A DNA stretch of 64,000 bases from Verrucomicrobiales bacterium (GCA_029213265.1 JARGNG010000005.1:1-64000), one strand, 5' to 3'. Positions 1 through 9,534 are shown, counted from the first letter of the stretch. Translations and numbers: made by a program. The notes: generated by a model not told the origin, from the letters alone.

Positions 1-805
1 GTCGATCAATCAGAGCGGCCCAGGCTTTATCAGAATCCACACTCCAGGCCGAACGGAAGGCAGCGGTCTCCTTCGGGGTCGGCGGCAGCCCGGTCAAGTC
101 GAGGGTGGCCCGCCGAAGCAAGGTGAGCGGATCGGCTTGGGGCGCAGGCTCGTGGCCGGCCTTGTTGAGCTTCGCGAGAATAAATGCATCCACAGGGTGG
201 TGCCCATCCGGGTTGTGCCCATTTGGGTCAGGTCGCTCACTTGACCCAGCTGCCGCTACCTTCGGTACTTCCGGCTTTTTCACTTTCTGAAACGCCCAGA
301 TATCTTCGGGCTGATAACGACGGAAGGTCCAGTCGTCACCAAGGCCGCCGCTCGTTTTCACGATGACGCCTTCTTCGGTCACTTCCTTTTTCGCCTCGGC
401 TTCGCGAATCGTCAACTGGACAGACTCCTCCGGCCAGGGCGCCCCGGCTTCGATCCAGGCTTCGACGTCTTTGATCTGCTCTTCGGTGAGCCGGTCATTT
501 TCCTTCGGAGGCATTTCCCAATCGGGATCAGACCACTTGATTGTCTCGACGAGAAAACTCTTTTCCACATCGCCCGGAACAAGAACTTCGCTGCCAAACT
601 CCTCGCCACCCGCGAGCAGCTTCTCGCGGGTGAGCATGTCCAGGCCGCCTTTAATCTTCTCCGCATTGTCGCCATGACAACCATTGCACTTCTCGGAAAG
701 AAGCGGGCCAACCTTCAAGGTGAATAGTTTATCCGCTTCACTGAAATCCTCTGCCGGAAGCAAAGGAGCAAGCGCGACGATGAGAGTTAAGAGCAGAAGT
801 CTCAT
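1..805 (-). CDS. Planctomycete-type cytochrome c (PSCyt1) plus DUF1549 protein, partial
   Basis: Reading the minus strand from an ATG at 805 gives an open frame that runs off the left edge. It opens with a signal peptide (MRLLLLTLIVALAPLLPAED), then a single haem-binding motif CNGCH near residue 41, the distal EMPP methionine segment typical of PSCyt1 domains, and then the start of a DUF1549 (PSCyt2) domain (VDAFILAKL, TLDLTGLPPTP). A secreted, haem-containing protein is expected; the enzymatic role of these families is not settled. It starts 7 bases after the stop of the FecR-LamG gene and is the third gene of that module. A palindromic repeat (222-250) sits in frame in the linker ahead of VDAF. 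Confidence 0.85.
   Translation of the reverse strand, partial: MRLLLLTLIVALAPLLPAEDFSEADKLFTLKVGPLLSEKCNGCHGDNAEKIKGGLDMLTREKLLAGGEEFGSEVLVPGDVEKSFLVETIKWSDPDWEMPPKENDRLTEEQIKDVEAWIEAGAPWPEESVQLTIREAEAKKEVTEEGVIVKTSGGLGDDWTFRRYQPEDIWAFQKVKKPEVPKVAAAGSSERPDPNGHNPDGHHPVDAFILAKLNKAGHEPAPQADPLTLLRRATLDLTGLPPTPKETAAFRSAWSVDSDKAWAALIDR
222..250. repeat. Palindromic repeat, copy A (inside a reading frame)
   Basis: TGGGTCA (224-230) and TGACCCA (242-248) form perfect 7-base arms. The core between 225 and 247 matches copy B (22603-22625) at 20 of 23 positions. It adds an unusual Ser/Asp/Asn/His-rich stretch to the cytochrome-DUF1549 protein. Confidence 0.6.
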
Positions 806-812
806 GAGTTCG

Positions 813-2393
813 TTAGGGTTTTCCATCCTGGTACAATTCATAAATTTCGTTGGCAGTCAGTGGAGTCGAGAAAAGAATCAGTTCGTCCATGGTCCCGTTT
901 AGATTGCGCACCGCAAACTCAGGTGAATTCCGGTACCGCGGCTCGCTCCAGTTTCCGATCGAAGCCGCCCCGATTTCTACTTTGTCCACCTGCAGGTTTT
1001 CCGGAATCTGGTCCATGCTGACCGCGACTCCATTTACGTAGTGAGTGGTCGTCTGTTTGGCGCCGTCAAAAACCGTCGCGAGATGCATCCACTGACCGCT
1101 CCGGGTGGGATCCCAGACCGGAGGGGAAAAGGCGATGTGCTTGTCCCCGCCCTTTCCGGTCTCGTGTGCCTTTACCGAAAAGAAAATCCGGCCATTGTTC
1201 ATGATTTGCCAGTGCGGCTCGAACTGCTCGTGCCCATCCGTGAGAAAGAGGGAATTGTAGAGACGGTCGAGGCTGTCAATCTTCACCCAGCACGCCAGGG
1301 TGAGGGAGGAGTAGGAACCTTCAATCTTCACGCGAACCCGGCTTCCGGTCGGAGTGAAGTCGATTCCGCCAAACGGCTCCCCCCAACGGTTCAAAACCCG
1401 GGCTGATCGAATCACATCGCCATCAAAATGGTTCGAAGACTGATCTGTTATTTTCGCATCTGCCGGGGAAGCCTGCTCCGGAGAATACAAAGCGATGACC
1501 CGTTCGTCGCTGCGAAGCCCGTTCAACTTCTTTTGCCATTGCTCCCGGCGATCCTTCCCCGCTTTGGCGAAAGCCCGCTCCAGTTCCATCATGGATGGCG
1601 CCTTGCTGGCAAACGCCTCGGTCTCCCCGCTCACCCGCCGAAGCAAGCCACGCCCCTCCTCGATCCGCTGCGGGTCCTGCGTCCCGGTTTTCCATTCCAC
1701 CGAGCCTTCGAGCACTTCGACACTTTCAAATTCCGAAGTCACTTCCAGAGCAAACTCGGTTCCGAAATCGCAGACTTCGCCCGATGGGGTCTCCACCCGC
1801 ACACCATTTAGCTCGGTTGGAATCCAAAAGAGTGCCTTGCCGGAATCGAACCGGAAATCATAATCGGAGCGAACCTCGATTCGGGCTCCTTCCGTGAGCA
1901 CGAGGTCGACTCCATTAAAAAACTCGAGTTTTACTGTTCCGGAAACCAGCTCCAGTACTCCTGGGGGAAGCAAATCCCCCTCATGCAAAACCTGTCCGTC
2001 CTTCCAGCTAGCAAGGCGCTCTCTGGCCAGCACACCGAAACCGGAAGCAACCGGTTCCACTGCAACCACAGCTTTTTGCGTGTCCTGCCCAATCTTCCAG
2101 CCAATCACGCCAACGAGCGCAACCAGGGCTGCCATGCCCGAAACGAGGATCCAGTCAAAACGCACCTTCCCCGGGCGTGTCGATGGAACAAAACCCCCTC
2201 TTTCCTCCGCCTGAGCGCGATGCACTTCTTCTGCCTCCAGTTCCAGTCCGGTCTGCAGTTTCTGACGATCGTAGTAGGCAACGCGGGCCTCTTCGTTTAC
2301 GATCATCTCTGCTTCGAGCCGGAGAAAATCGGCTTCGGAAAGATCCCCCTCAAGGAGATCATCGATGAGCTGGTCGCGGTCTTTCGCCTTCAT
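813..2393 (-). CDS. FecR-domain protein with C-terminal LamG (concanavalin-like) domain
   Basis: 526 residues from the ATG at 2393, which overlaps the TGA of the upstream sigma-factor gene (ATGA). The order is a short acidic cytoplasmic N-terminus, one membrane span (about residues 80-100, DWILVSGMAALVALVGVIGW), a FecR-like domain (about 165-255, with PSGEVCDFGTEFALEV) and a LamG/laminin-G-like domain (about 305-520, with SLTLACWVKI and GTMDELILFS). Families of this layout are thought to act as sigma-factor partners that pass signals across the membrane. The LamG domain suggests binding of a carbohydrate or surface ligand; that is inference. A paralogue lies at 11863-13461. Confidence 0.85.
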   Translation of the reverse strand: MKAKDRDQLIDDLLEGDLSEADFLRLEAEMIVNEEARVAYYDRQKLQTGLELEAEEVHRAQAEERGGFVPSTRPGKVRFDWILVSGMAALVALVGVIGWKIGQDTQKAVVAVEPVASGFGVLARERLASWKDGQVLHEGDLLPPGVLELVSGTVKLEFFNGVDLVLTEGARIEVRSDYDFRFDSGKALFWIPTELNGVRVETPSGEVCDFGTEFALEVTSEFESVEVLEGSVEWKTGTQDPQRIEEGRGLLRRVSGETEAFASKAPSMMELERAFAKAGKDRREQWQKKLNGLRSDERVIALYSPEQASPADAKITDQSSNHFDGDVIRSARVLNRWGEPFGGIDFTPTGSRVRVKIEGSYSSLTLACWVKIDSLDRLYNSLFLTDGHEQFEPHWQIMNNGRIFFSVKAHETGKGGDKHIAFSPPVWDPTRSGQWMHLATVFDGAKQTTTHYVNGVAVSMDQIPENLQVDKVEIGAASIGNWSEPRYRNSPEFAVRNLNGTMDELILFSTPLTANEIYELYQDGKP

Positions 2394-2935
2394 GCGCCGG
2401 CCTCCTTTTCGGGGAGTTTCTGCTCGATGCACTTTGCGAGAACGGAGCGAAGCCGGTGAAGACTCACTTTTAGTCCCCCGGCACTGCGCCCCACCTTCTC
2501 GGCGTATTCCTTCAAAGACGTTGACTCAAAATACCGGTGATGAATCAAATCGCGGTCGGACTCTTTGAGTTTCCCGAGACACGACTTGAGCGCCTCGCGA
2601 CGCTGTTCGAAATCATCCGAATGTCCGGCGATTTCCTCAGAAATGATCTCCTCCAGTTCGTCACTGAACTGAAGGCGGGCATCCCGTGCCTCTTTCTTTC
2701 GAAAGTTCAGCACTTCATAGCGGGCGATACTGAATGCCCATGCCTTGAAATTCGTTCCGGGCGTGAAATCGGACCGCTTGTCCCAGATTGTCAGATTCGC
2801 CTGCTGCGCGACATCGGCAGCACGAGCCTCCCCCGGAAGAAGGGAGGAAACATAGAAACGAATCGCCGACTGATGCCGAGTCAGTAGCGCAACGATTTCT
2901 GAGTCCTGTTTTTCTGTTTCCATTTCGGGATTCAT
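2390..2935 (-). CDS. ECF-type RNA polymerase sigma factor (Rhodopirellula/Verrucomicrobium family)
   Basis: 181 residues from the ATG at 2935. It has a region-2-like segment (about 25-85, with DVAQQANLTIWDKRSDF and FKAWAFSIARYEVLNFRKK) and a region-4 helix-turn-helix near the C-terminus (YFESTSLKEYAEKVGRSAGG, then LHRLRSVLAKCI). This layout matches the short sigma-70 family TIGR02989. The next gene encodes a FecR-type membrane protein and overlaps its stop by 4 bases, so the two are probably a signalling pair that controls the secreted proteins downstream. A second ATG lies at 2923. Confidence 0.88.
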   Translation of the reverse strand: MNPEMETEKQDSEIVALLTRHQSAIRFYVSSLLPGEARAADVAQQANLTIWDKRSDFTPGTNFKAWAFSIARYEVLNFRKKEARDARLQFSDELEEIISEEIAGHSDDFEQRREALKSCLGKLKESDRDLIHHRYFESTSLKEYAEKVGRSAGGLKVSLHRLRSVLAKCIEQKLPEKEAGA

Positions 2936-3086
2936 GAGCAAATGCCGCTGAACCGGAAAAGGTTAACCGAAAAAGGAGACTTTTTTCGATCTGATTTCAG
3001 CAACCGAAGGAGTCACCCTGCAGTTGCGTCACCGCGACTTGATTCTTCGCAGGGCAGCCATCGCGCCTGCCACATGGGGCCGGGGT

Positions 3087-4259
3087 TCACTCGAACTCCG
3101 GGATTCCGAGGAGGGCACGGCCCTTTTTATGACCCGCAAGAGCCTCCCCCTGAGTCGGAGCCGTGAAAGTGATGTGCCCCATCTTGCGGGCACGACGTGC
3201 TTCGTGTTTCCCGTATAGATGGAGTGCCGCCCCGGGAATCTGGAGAATCCCCGACCAGTCCGGACATTGATCGTTGTCGACCCAGACGTCTCCCAGCAAA
3301 TTCAGCATTACGGTGGGGCTGTGGAGCCGCGGACTTCCAATCGGCAACCCGGCAATCGCCCGCAGCTGCTGCTCAAATTGAGAGGTTTCACAGGCATCAA
3401 TGGTGTGATGGCCGGAATTGTGGGGACGGGGCGCCATTTCATTGACGAGAAGGGTTCCGTCTGCGGAGAGGAAAAATTCCACCGCGAGAATTCCGACATA
3501 GTCGAGCGCTTCCGCGATCCCGACTGCAATTTCCCGCCCCTGTTCCAGAATCGCGGAATCCAGTCGCGCCGGCACGATGGAAATATCGAGAATGTGATCC
3601 CGGTGAAAATTTTCCACGGGGTCGTAGGTCACAAGAGCGCCGCGTTGATCGCGAACGACCAATACAGAGAGTTCTCCGCCCAGATCAATTTTTTCTTCCA
3701 GAACAGCACGGGGAGCATCGAACTTTTCCCAGGTTTCCGCAGCATCCATATCGGAGGTCACCGGCAGTTGCCCTTTTCCATCGTATCCGAATTCGGCCGT
3801 CTTGAGGATTCCCCCGTTCGCTGGCAGTTGCGCCAGCGCTTCGGCCAGCGTCCCGGCAGAATCAACGATCCAGAAGGGCGCGCAGGGAAATTCGTTCAAG
3901 GAGAGAAAGGCTTTCTCCCGCTCCCGGTGCTGGCAGACCGCGATGGCTTCCGCTCCGGGATGAAGAGGAATCGCTTCGGCGACTCGCTCGAGGAGATCGC
4001 GCGGAATGTTCTCAAATTCGACGGTCGCGACGTCTGCTTCTTCGAGAAACTGATGCAGTCCGCTCTCCGAATCGAAGGGCTCTTCGATGACAACATCAGC
4101 CATTCCGGCAGGTCCGTGATCCGGTCCACCCACCCAGGACACGACCCGATACCCCATGCGGCGGGCAACGATTGTGAGCATGCGGCCCAACTGCCCCCCT
4201 CCGAGAACCCCGACGGTGCCGCCCGGGAGAAGCGGCCCGCTCTTTTCCAATGAGCTCAT
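3087..4259 (-). CDS. purK: N5-carboxyaminoimidazole ribonucleotide synthase
   Basis: 390 residues, ATP-grasp enzyme of purine synthesis that converts AIR, ATP and bicarbonate to N5-CAIR. The N-terminal [16 protein letters not shown] is the family signature. The ATP-grasp core follows ([46 protein letters not shown]), with the metal/ATP site [19 protein letters not shown] near residue 270. The ATG at 4259 overlaps the purE stop (ATGA), so the two are translationally coupled. Length and motifs are normal for PurK. Confidence 0.97.
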   Translation of the reverse strand: MSSLEKSGPLLPGGTVGVLGGGQLGRMLTIVARRMGYRVVSWVGGPDHGPAGMADVVIEEPFDSESGLHQFLEEADVATVEFENIPRDLLERVAEAIPLHPGAEAIAVCQHREREKAFLSLNEFPCAPFWIVDSAGTLAEALAQLPANGGILKTAEFGYDGKGQLPVTSDMDAAETWEKFDAPRAVLEEKIDLGGELSVLVVRDQRGALVTYDPVENFHRDHILDISIVPARLDSAILEQGREIAVGIAEALDYVGILAVEFFLSADGTLLVNEMAPRPHNSGHHTIDACETSQFEQQLRAIAGLPIGSPRLHSPTVMLNLLGDVWVDNDQCPDWSGILQIPGAALHLYGKHEARRARKMGHITFTAPTQGEALAGHKKGRALLGIPEFE

Positions 4260-4777
4260 GAATCTCCGTCAAGAGGGGGAAGTTCAGAAGCCTCGATCTT
4301 GGCCCGGAGAGACTTGCGATACTCGATCAATTTTTCCGAAAGTTCCTCATCGTCGTTTCCGAGAAGGGAAACCGCGAAAAGCCCGGCATTCGTCGCTCCG
4401 GCGTCTCCAATCGCAAACGTCGCGGTGGGGATTCCTGCAGGCATTTGCACAATGGAAAGAAGTGAATCGACCCCATTGAGAGTGCGGGATTTCACCGGAA
4501 CGGCGAGAACCGGAATGGTGGTAAGGGCAGATGCCATTCCCGGCAAATGAGCGGCGCCACCTGCCCCGGCGATGATACATTTGAGGCCGCGTCCGCGGGC
4601 ACTCTTGGAGTAGTCATAAAGCAGTTCGGGAGTTCGATGGGCACTGACAACTTTCGACTCAAACGGCACGCCAAAATCCCGGAGGACTTCGGCTGCTTTG
4701 GAGAGCGTGGGCCAGTCGGAAGTACTGCCCATAATGATCCCGACCACGGGTGATTCGTTGGAAGAAGATTCTGACAT
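4256..4777 (-). CDS. purE: N5-carboxyaminoimidazole ribonucleotide mutase
   Basis: 173 residues; converts N5-CAIR to CAIR in purine synthesis, the step after PurK. The class-I PurE motifs are present: [14 protein letters not shown] at the N-terminus, [11 protein letters not shown] (catalytic His) and [13 protein letters not shown]. It is the first gene of a purE-purK pair on the minus strand. The start at 4777 gives the usual family length. The upstream gap to the divergent acetyltransferase gene (4778-4952) should contain both promoters, but no clear boxes stand out. Confidence 0.97.
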   Translation of the reverse strand: MSESSSNESPVVGIIMGSTSDWPTLSKAAEVLRDFGVPFESKVVSAHRTPELLYDYSKSARGRGLKCIIAGAGGAAHLPGMASALTTIPVLAVPVKSRTLNGVDSLLSIVQMPAGIPTATFAIGDAGATNAGLFAVSLLGNDDEELSEKLIEYRKSLRAKIEASELPPLDGDS

Positions 4778-4952
4778 GCGGTTTCAGGAATTCGTTTGCC
4801 CTCTACGTTGACCATGGGATCGCTTCCGGCAAGGAAAAAGGGCAGGAACGCAATCTAGATTGTTTCCAATCTGTTTCTTTTACAATGGTCCGTATTTTGC
4901 TAGTCTGAGGGACTGAAACTCGGATTGAGTCCGGGTCGAGGCCATTGAAACC

Positions 4953-5447
4953 ATGGATATTTCCTACACTGCGCCCATTCAACCCCTGAACCAACTGGCC
5001 CGAATCGAACCTGCCACGGTAGAGGATCTGCCACGCCTCGTTGATCTGACGATGGCGCTTTTTGAGATGGAGGCGGACTTCGTTCCGGACCGGAACAAGC
5101 AGGAACGGGGCCTGGAGGCGATTCTTGAGCACCCCAACCGCGGGAGGATTTTCGTCGTCCGCACAGACTACGAAATCATGGGCATGGTCAATTGTCAGTT
5201 CACGATCAGTACTGCCATGGGTGGTTTCGTCATTCTCCTGGAGGACGTCATTGTCCACCCCGATTTCCGCCGCCAGGGATATGGCACCCGCCTCATGAAC
5301 TACGTGATCGACTTCGCGAAGCGGAAAGATTTCAAACGCATCACGCTGCTGACCGATAAGATCAGCGCGGAAAGCCAAACCTTTTTCCAGAATCTGCACT
5401 TCCAGCATTCGCACATGATCCCGATGCGTTTGAACCTGTCCGATTGA
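4953..5447 (+). CDS. GNAT-family N-acetyltransferase
   Basis: 164 residues. The acetyl-CoA-binding motif A is visible as EDVIVHPDFRRQGYGTRLMN (about residues 91-110; R/Q-x-x-G-x-G/A type), preceded by strands containing IFVVRTDYEIMGMVNCQF. The C-terminus (FFQNLHFQHS) is the usual final GNAT strand-helix. The substrate cannot be told from sequence. It is divergent from purE and 20 bases ahead of the TatD-like gene, with which it may be co-transcribed. Confidence 0.88.
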   Translation: MDISYTAPIQPLNQLARIEPATVEDLPRLVDLTMALFEMEADFVPDRNKQERGLEAILEHPNRGRIFVVRTDYEIMGMVNCQFTISTAMGGFVILLEDVIVHPDFRRQGYGTRLMNYVIDFAKRKDFKRITLLTDKISAESQTFFQNLHFQHSHMIPMRLNLSD

Positions 5448-5467
5448 GTAGGGAACGATCCCGGAGG

Positions 5468-6262
5468 ATGATCGATGCTCATCTCCATCTTCAGTTTCCC
5501 GAATTTGACGGGATTTTGGACAAGGTCATAGAAGCTGCCCGCAAAGTCGGGGTCAAAGCCTTCGTGGTGAACGGAACATCACCGGAGGATTGGAATCAGG
5601 TCGCCAGCCTTGCGACGGAAGTGGCGGAAATAATTCCTTTTTTTGGCGTTCATCCATGGAAAGTGAACGAGCTGCGCGCTGGATGGGAAGAGGAACTGGA
5701 TCGCTATCTGGAAGCGTTTCCAGGCGCCGGCGTGGGTGAAATCGGACTCGACAAGTGGATCCGGAATCATGATATCGGGAGGCAACGGGAAACCTTTCTG
5801 CGACAATTGGAGCTGGCAGAGAAAAAGGCCCGGCCCGTCACGGTGCATTGCCTCAAGGCGTGGGGTCATCTCTCCGAGTGCCTGAAAAGTTCGAAATTCC
5901 AACGACCGTTTCTCTTACACTCGTTCGGTGGCCCGACCGAATTGATCGGGGAGTTCCTGAAGCGGGAAGCCTACTTTTCCCTGTCGGGATATTTTCTTCG
6001 TCCTGACAAAACAAAAAAACGAGACGCTTTTCTTTCGATTCCGCGAGAACGGATTCTTCTCGAAACGGATGCTCCCGATATGCTTCCGCCCGATGAATTG
6101 ATCCAGTTTCCTCTTTCACGGGAGGGAAAGGAGATCAATCATCCCGCGAACCTGAGGGCGATCTACGAAGCCTATGCGCGTTGGAAGGAGCTCCCTGTTT
6201 CTGAAGTCATTTCCGCCACCAGCGAAAACTTTCGCCAGTTTACTGCGTTGTTACGCAACTAG
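5468..6262 (+). CDS. TatD-family metal-dependent hydrolase
   Basis: 264 residues from the ATG at 5468. The N-terminal metal site IDAHLHLQF (H-x-H) is present. Further metal ligands follow in FFGVHPW, GVGEIGLDK, VTVHCLKAWG, LLHSFGG and LLETDAPDM, the order expected of TatD-type TIM-barrel phosphoesterases/DNases. The exact substrate is unknown. The first 21 bases before the ATG overlap no other gene. The stop codon TAG lies in a CTAG palindrome that is also the stop of the convergent histidine kinase gene, a 4-base tail-to-tail overlap. Confidence 0.9.
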   Translation: MIDAHLHLQFPEFDGILDKVIEAARKVGVKAFVVNGTSPEDWNQVASLATEVAEIIPFFGVHPWKVNELRAGWEEELDRYLEAFPGAGVGEIGLDKWIRNHDIGRQRETFLRQLELAEKKARPVTVHCLKAWGHLSECLKSSKFQRPFLLHSFGGPTELIGEFLKREAYFSLSGYFLRPDKTKKRDAFLSIPRERILLETDAPDMLPPDELIQFPLSREGKEINHPANLRAIYEAYARWKELPVSEVISATSENFRQFTALLRN

Positions 6263-7962
6263 CAGGCAAGTGCCGTGCTTACAATGAGCTTCAGCGATTC
6301 CATGTTGAATGGTTTCGCAAGCATTCCGGCAAATCCGGAGTCCGTGACCATAACGGAGGCATTTTCGTCAAAATGGCCGCTGGTAGCAATCACAGGAACC
6401 GAGCTGTCGAGGCGCTGCAGTTCTGCAAACACTTCGATCCCATCCATCCCCCCGGGCAGTGACATGTCGAGAAGAACGAGATCAATCGGTTCCTCGGAAT
6501 CAAGATGGCTCCGGAAAATTCGTAGTGCTTTCTCGCCGGTATCCGCCGCATAGGAAGTATGGCCGAAAATATTCAAGGCCAGCTGCGTAGACTCCGATAC
6601 TCCCGCCTCGTCTTCGACTACGAGAATTCTCGCCGGAGGAATAATGTGCTGAATATCGCCTCCCGTACGTGGGTTGCGCTGTGGATCGACTGGCTCCAAG
6701 TCCTTCTCCACCGTCAGTGGCTTGTTGGAAGAAGGCAGGAAGATCAAAAACTGAGTTCCCACTTTCGGGCGGGAGGCGACGCGGATTTCTCCTCCATGCG
6801 CCTCAACAGCGGCCTTGCAGGAGGCGAGGCCGAATCCGTATCCATTGGACTTGGTGGAGAATCCAGGAGAAAAGATGTGGGGAAGCGCTTCCGCCGAAAT
6901 CCCAATACCCCGGTCGCGAATCGAAATCACGGTGTAGTTGCCAGTCGCGAGGCCGAATTCGTTGTTCGGACCGGTGTATTCCCGATTGGTCGCCGAGACA
7001 TCAATCGTGCCGCCATTGGGCATCGCCTGGTTGGCATTGATGAGAAGATTTTGAAAGACGCGAAAAATCTGGTCCGGATCTCCCTCCACCGGTCGCAGCT
7101 GCGGGTGGATTCGCGGACGAATTGTCGCCGTGCCTCCTGCCGAAGCAAATCGCACCACGTTGGTGAGGACCTCCTTCAAGTCGAACACTTTGTTCTCAGG
7201 GGGAACCCCTTTCGCAAAGTCGAAAAGCTGCCTGGCCAACTGCTCTGCTTCCCCGAGCGAAACATTCGCTTTTCCGATAAGAAGCTTCAGTCTCTCTTCC
7301 GCCGAACCAGCCTGCCGGGATGCCAGCATGGCCATGTCCAAATTCATCATGATCTTTTGCAGAACATTCTTGAAATCGTGAGCCACGGCGCTGGCACTCC
7401 ACGAAATGGAGAATTCCTTTTCTTTTTCACTCACCTCGGAATCGGAGCCATTTCTGCCTTCGGAAGTCGGTGGCGTCTCTTCTGAAACCGCATTTCGCAA
7501 AATTCGATCTACGGGAACAATTGGCACTTCATCTTCGGGATCCTTTTCCGTCGCCGCCTCTCCGTGCAGGTCCTCAAGGGGTAGGAAAGTCAGCGTAAAA
7601 AACTGCCCCGATGGCTGGCCTTTGTGCCTCGTCGGCCGAATCGTCCACCGTACTTTGATACTGAGATTGGAATTGCGATTCAACTCGCGATCCATCCAGC
7701 AGAAATCAGGGCGTTCCGCGATGGACGGCAGTTTTCGAATCAGCTCAGGGAGGTGCGAACGATCATAGATCAGCCCGAGCGGTGAGCCGACCAGAGAACT
7801 CTGATCGAATCCCGTAAGACGGCAGGCCTCTTCATCGGCCAAAATAATCGTGGGGCCGAGCGGAGTCGGGGAACCGGCACCAATGACAATGATGCCTCCT
7901 TTCGGCGCATCCTGGAATGCGTCTGAGGTGGCGGCGGAAGGTGCGGTCGCGGCCAGGTTCAT
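6259..7962 (-). CDS. Hybrid sensor histidine kinase with C-terminal receiver
   Basis: 567 residues from the ATG at 7962 (a GTG at 8007 is possible but lies inside the upstream palindrome). A PAS-like N-terminal sensor comes first (about 15-130), then a HisKA dimerisation helix with H-box VAHDFKNVLQK, and an HATPase domain (N-box FQNLLINANQAMP, G1 ISIRDRGIGIS, G2 SNGYGFGLASCKAAVEAHGG). The receiver domain (ILVVEDEAGVSES, phospho-acceptor Asp in LVLLDMSLPGG, Lys in GMLAKPF) completes it. There is no membrane span, so it probably senses a cytoplasmic signal. No response regulator is adjacent, so phosphotransfer partners are elsewhere. Confidence 0.92.
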   Translation of the reverse strand: MNLAATAPSAATSDAFQDAPKGGIIVIGAGSPTPLGPTIILADEEACRLTGFDQSSLVGSPLGLIYDRSHLPELIRKLPSIAERPDFCWMDRELNRNSNLSIKVRWTIRPTRHKGQPSGQFFTLTFLPLEDLHGEAATEKDPEDEVPIVPVDRILRNAVSEETPPTSEGRNGSDSEVSEKEKEFSISWSASAVAHDFKNVLQKIMMNLDMAMLASRQAGSAEERLKLLIGKANVSLGEAEQLARQLFDFAKGVPPENKVFDLKEVLTNVVRFASAGGTATIRPRIHPQLRPVEGDPDQIFRVFQNLLINANQAMPNGGTIDVSATNREYTGPNNEFGLATGNYTVISIRDRGIGISAEALPHIFSPGFSTKSNGYGFGLASCKAAVEAHGGEIRVASRPKVGTQFLIFLPSSNKPLTVEKDLEPVDPQRNPRTGGDIQHIIPPARILVVEDEAGVSESTQLALNIFGHTSYAADTGEKALRIFRSHLDSEEPIDLVLLDMSLPGGMDGIEVFAELQRLDSSVPVIATSGHFDENASVMVTDSGFAGMLAKPFNMESLKLIVSTALAC

Positions 7963-7998
7963 GAGAAACGGCGGAGTGGTATAGCGGGGGTCAGGATC

Positions 7999-8014
7999 AC
8001 AGAACACGTTCTGT
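7999..8014. promoter_or_regulatory. Perfect palindrome upstream of the hybrid kinase
   Basis: ACAGAAC-AC-GTTCTGT is a perfect inverted repeat with 7-base arms, 37 bases upstream of the ATG at 7962. It looks like a dimeric repressor site. The GAAC/GTTC half-sites recall LexA boxes, but the 2-base spacer does not match the known GAAC-N4-GTTC type. Confidence 0.45.
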
Positions 8015-8103
8015 GTCTTATGATGTATACGAAGGAATATAGTTAAGAAAGCTTAAATTTCTTTTTCTTGCGTATTTCTCCGGAAATCCGCCCGGAGAAC
8101 CAC

Positions 8104-8136
8104 GAAAAAGGCCCGGGATTGCTCCCGGGCCTTTTC
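8104..8136. terminator. Bidirectional rho-independent terminator
   Basis: AAAAGGCCCGGG (106-117 of this kilobase), loop ATTGCT, then CCCGGGCCTTTT: a 12-base perfect stem with A/T tracts at both ends. It lies about 40 bases beyond the stop of the DUF1501 gene and should end that minus-strand operon. Confidence 0.85.
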
Positions 8137-8174
8137 GATAGTTGGTTTCTTGAAAAGAAAACTTTTTGCTCCGA

Positions 8175-9497
8175 TCAGGAGAAGAGCTCCATGATTGGCT
8201 CGTGCTCCGTGACGATTTCGTCCGTCTTCGGATCGCGCGTGTGGCCGGCGACAAGGAACGGACGTCCCGAAGGAGCGTAGACAACCTTGTTGAGATCCAG
8301 ACCCATTGCGTGAGCGATGGTCGCGTTGAACTGGCCGGGAGTAACCGGATTTTCCTTCACCGCCATGCCGAGCTTATCGGACTCACCGTAAGCCTGACCA
8401 CCGCTGATGCCGCCACCTGCAAACATCGTCGAGAATACACGAGGGTGGTGGTCACGACCGCCGTTGGCGTTGATCTTCGGCGTCCGTCCGAACTCGGTTC
8501 CGAGAACGATCAGAGTTTTCTCGAAGAGTCCCTCTGCCTTGAGATCGTCGATCAGGGAAGCAAGTGCTTTGTCGAGAGATCCACCGGTGTTTGGAATGGC
8601 ATTCCAGAGATCGTTGTGCATATCCCAACCTCCCGAAACAACCTCTACGAAGCGGATACCGGAGCTAACGAGACGCTTAGCAAGCATCGCGCCTTTACCG
8701 ACACGGGTGTTGCCGTAACGCTGCACCTTCTCCTGGTAGCCATCTTCCTTGGAAAGGTCGAAGGTATCGAGGTCCTCGCTCTTCATGAGCTTGAGGGTCT
8801 CATCGTAGAACTGCGAGTAAGCAGAAACTTCGTCGGTCTTGAACTTGCGCTGGAATCCCTCGTCAAAGGTGTTCATCAGCTCAAGGCGCTTGTCGAAAAG
8901 CTTGTCGTCAACGCCGTCGTAAGGACGGGAGTTCTGCACGCCTTTCTCAGGATCACCGATTGGCAGCGGAGCAAGAGCAGGTCCGAAGAATCCGGCAGCG
9001 GGGTGATTACCACCTCCACCGATCACCACGGAATCCGGAAGCGTCTCGTGCTTTTTGCCAAGGAGCGTCTGCGCCCAGGGACCCATGGAAGGGTGGACGA
9101 TGGTGGCACGAGGCTGGTAGCTGGTGTGCATCCAGTAGGAGCCACCACGGTGATCTCCTGTCTTCTGCGTCATCGAGCGAACCACGGCGATGTCATTGAA
9201 ACGCTTCGCGAGCTCGGGCATGAATTCTGCCAATTCGACACCGGGAACACCGGTCGAGATCCCTTTGGTGTTTCCACCGGTCTCGGTTCCGGGCTTCGGA
9301 TCGAAGGTGTCCATGTGAGTCATTCCACCGGACATGTAGAAGAAGATTACATGTTCAGCTTTGCCGCCTCCGGCAGCTTGAACTGCCTGCAGGCCGTCAG
9401 CAATCGGTACGATGCTGACTCCGAGGGCGGTTTTTGCGGTGCGAGCCATGAACTCACGCCGTCCCAGTTGGTCGAGTCGATTCAGTTGGTCTTTCAT
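8175..9497 (-). CDS. DUF1501 family secreted protein
   Basis: 440 residues. The N-terminus carries a Tat-like signal (GRREFMARTAKTALGVS), followed by the alkaline-phosphatase-like fold of DUF1501: FFYMSGGMTHMDTFDPKP, WDMHNDLWNAIP, LGTEFGRTPKINANGGRDHH and the closing TIAHAMGLD. These proteins are always found next to DUF1549/DUF1553 proteins in Planctomycetes and Verrucomicrobia, as here with the gene at 9535-11736. Their activity is not established; the fold suggests a sulfatase- or phosphatase-like hydrolase. It is the last gene before the terminator at 8104. Confidence 0.92.
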   Translation of the reverse strand: MKDQLNRLDQLGRREFMARTAKTALGVSIVPIADGLQAVQAAGGGKAEHVIFFYMSGGMTHMDTFDPKPGTETGGNTKGISTGVPGVELAEFMPELAKRFNDIAVVRSMTQKTGDHRGGSYWMHTSYQPRATIVHPSMGPWAQTLLGKKHETLPDSVVIGGGGNHPAAGFFGPALAPLPIGDPEKGVQNSRPYDGVDDKLFDKRLELMNTFDEGFQRKFKTDEVSAYSQFYDETLKLMKSEDLDTFDLSKEDGYQEKVQRYGNTRVGKGAMLAKRLVSSGIRFVEVVSGGWDMHNDLWNAIPNTGGSLDKALASLIDDLKAEGLFEKTLIVLGTEFGRTPKINANGGRDHHPRVFSTMFAGGGISGGQAYGESDKLGMAVKENPVTPGQFNATIAHAMGLDLNKVVYAPSGRPFLVAGHTRDPKTDEIVTEHEPIMELFS

Positions 9498-9534
9498 TGG
9501 ATTTGTTTTTTAAAGGTTGGTTTGGTTTGTAAAA

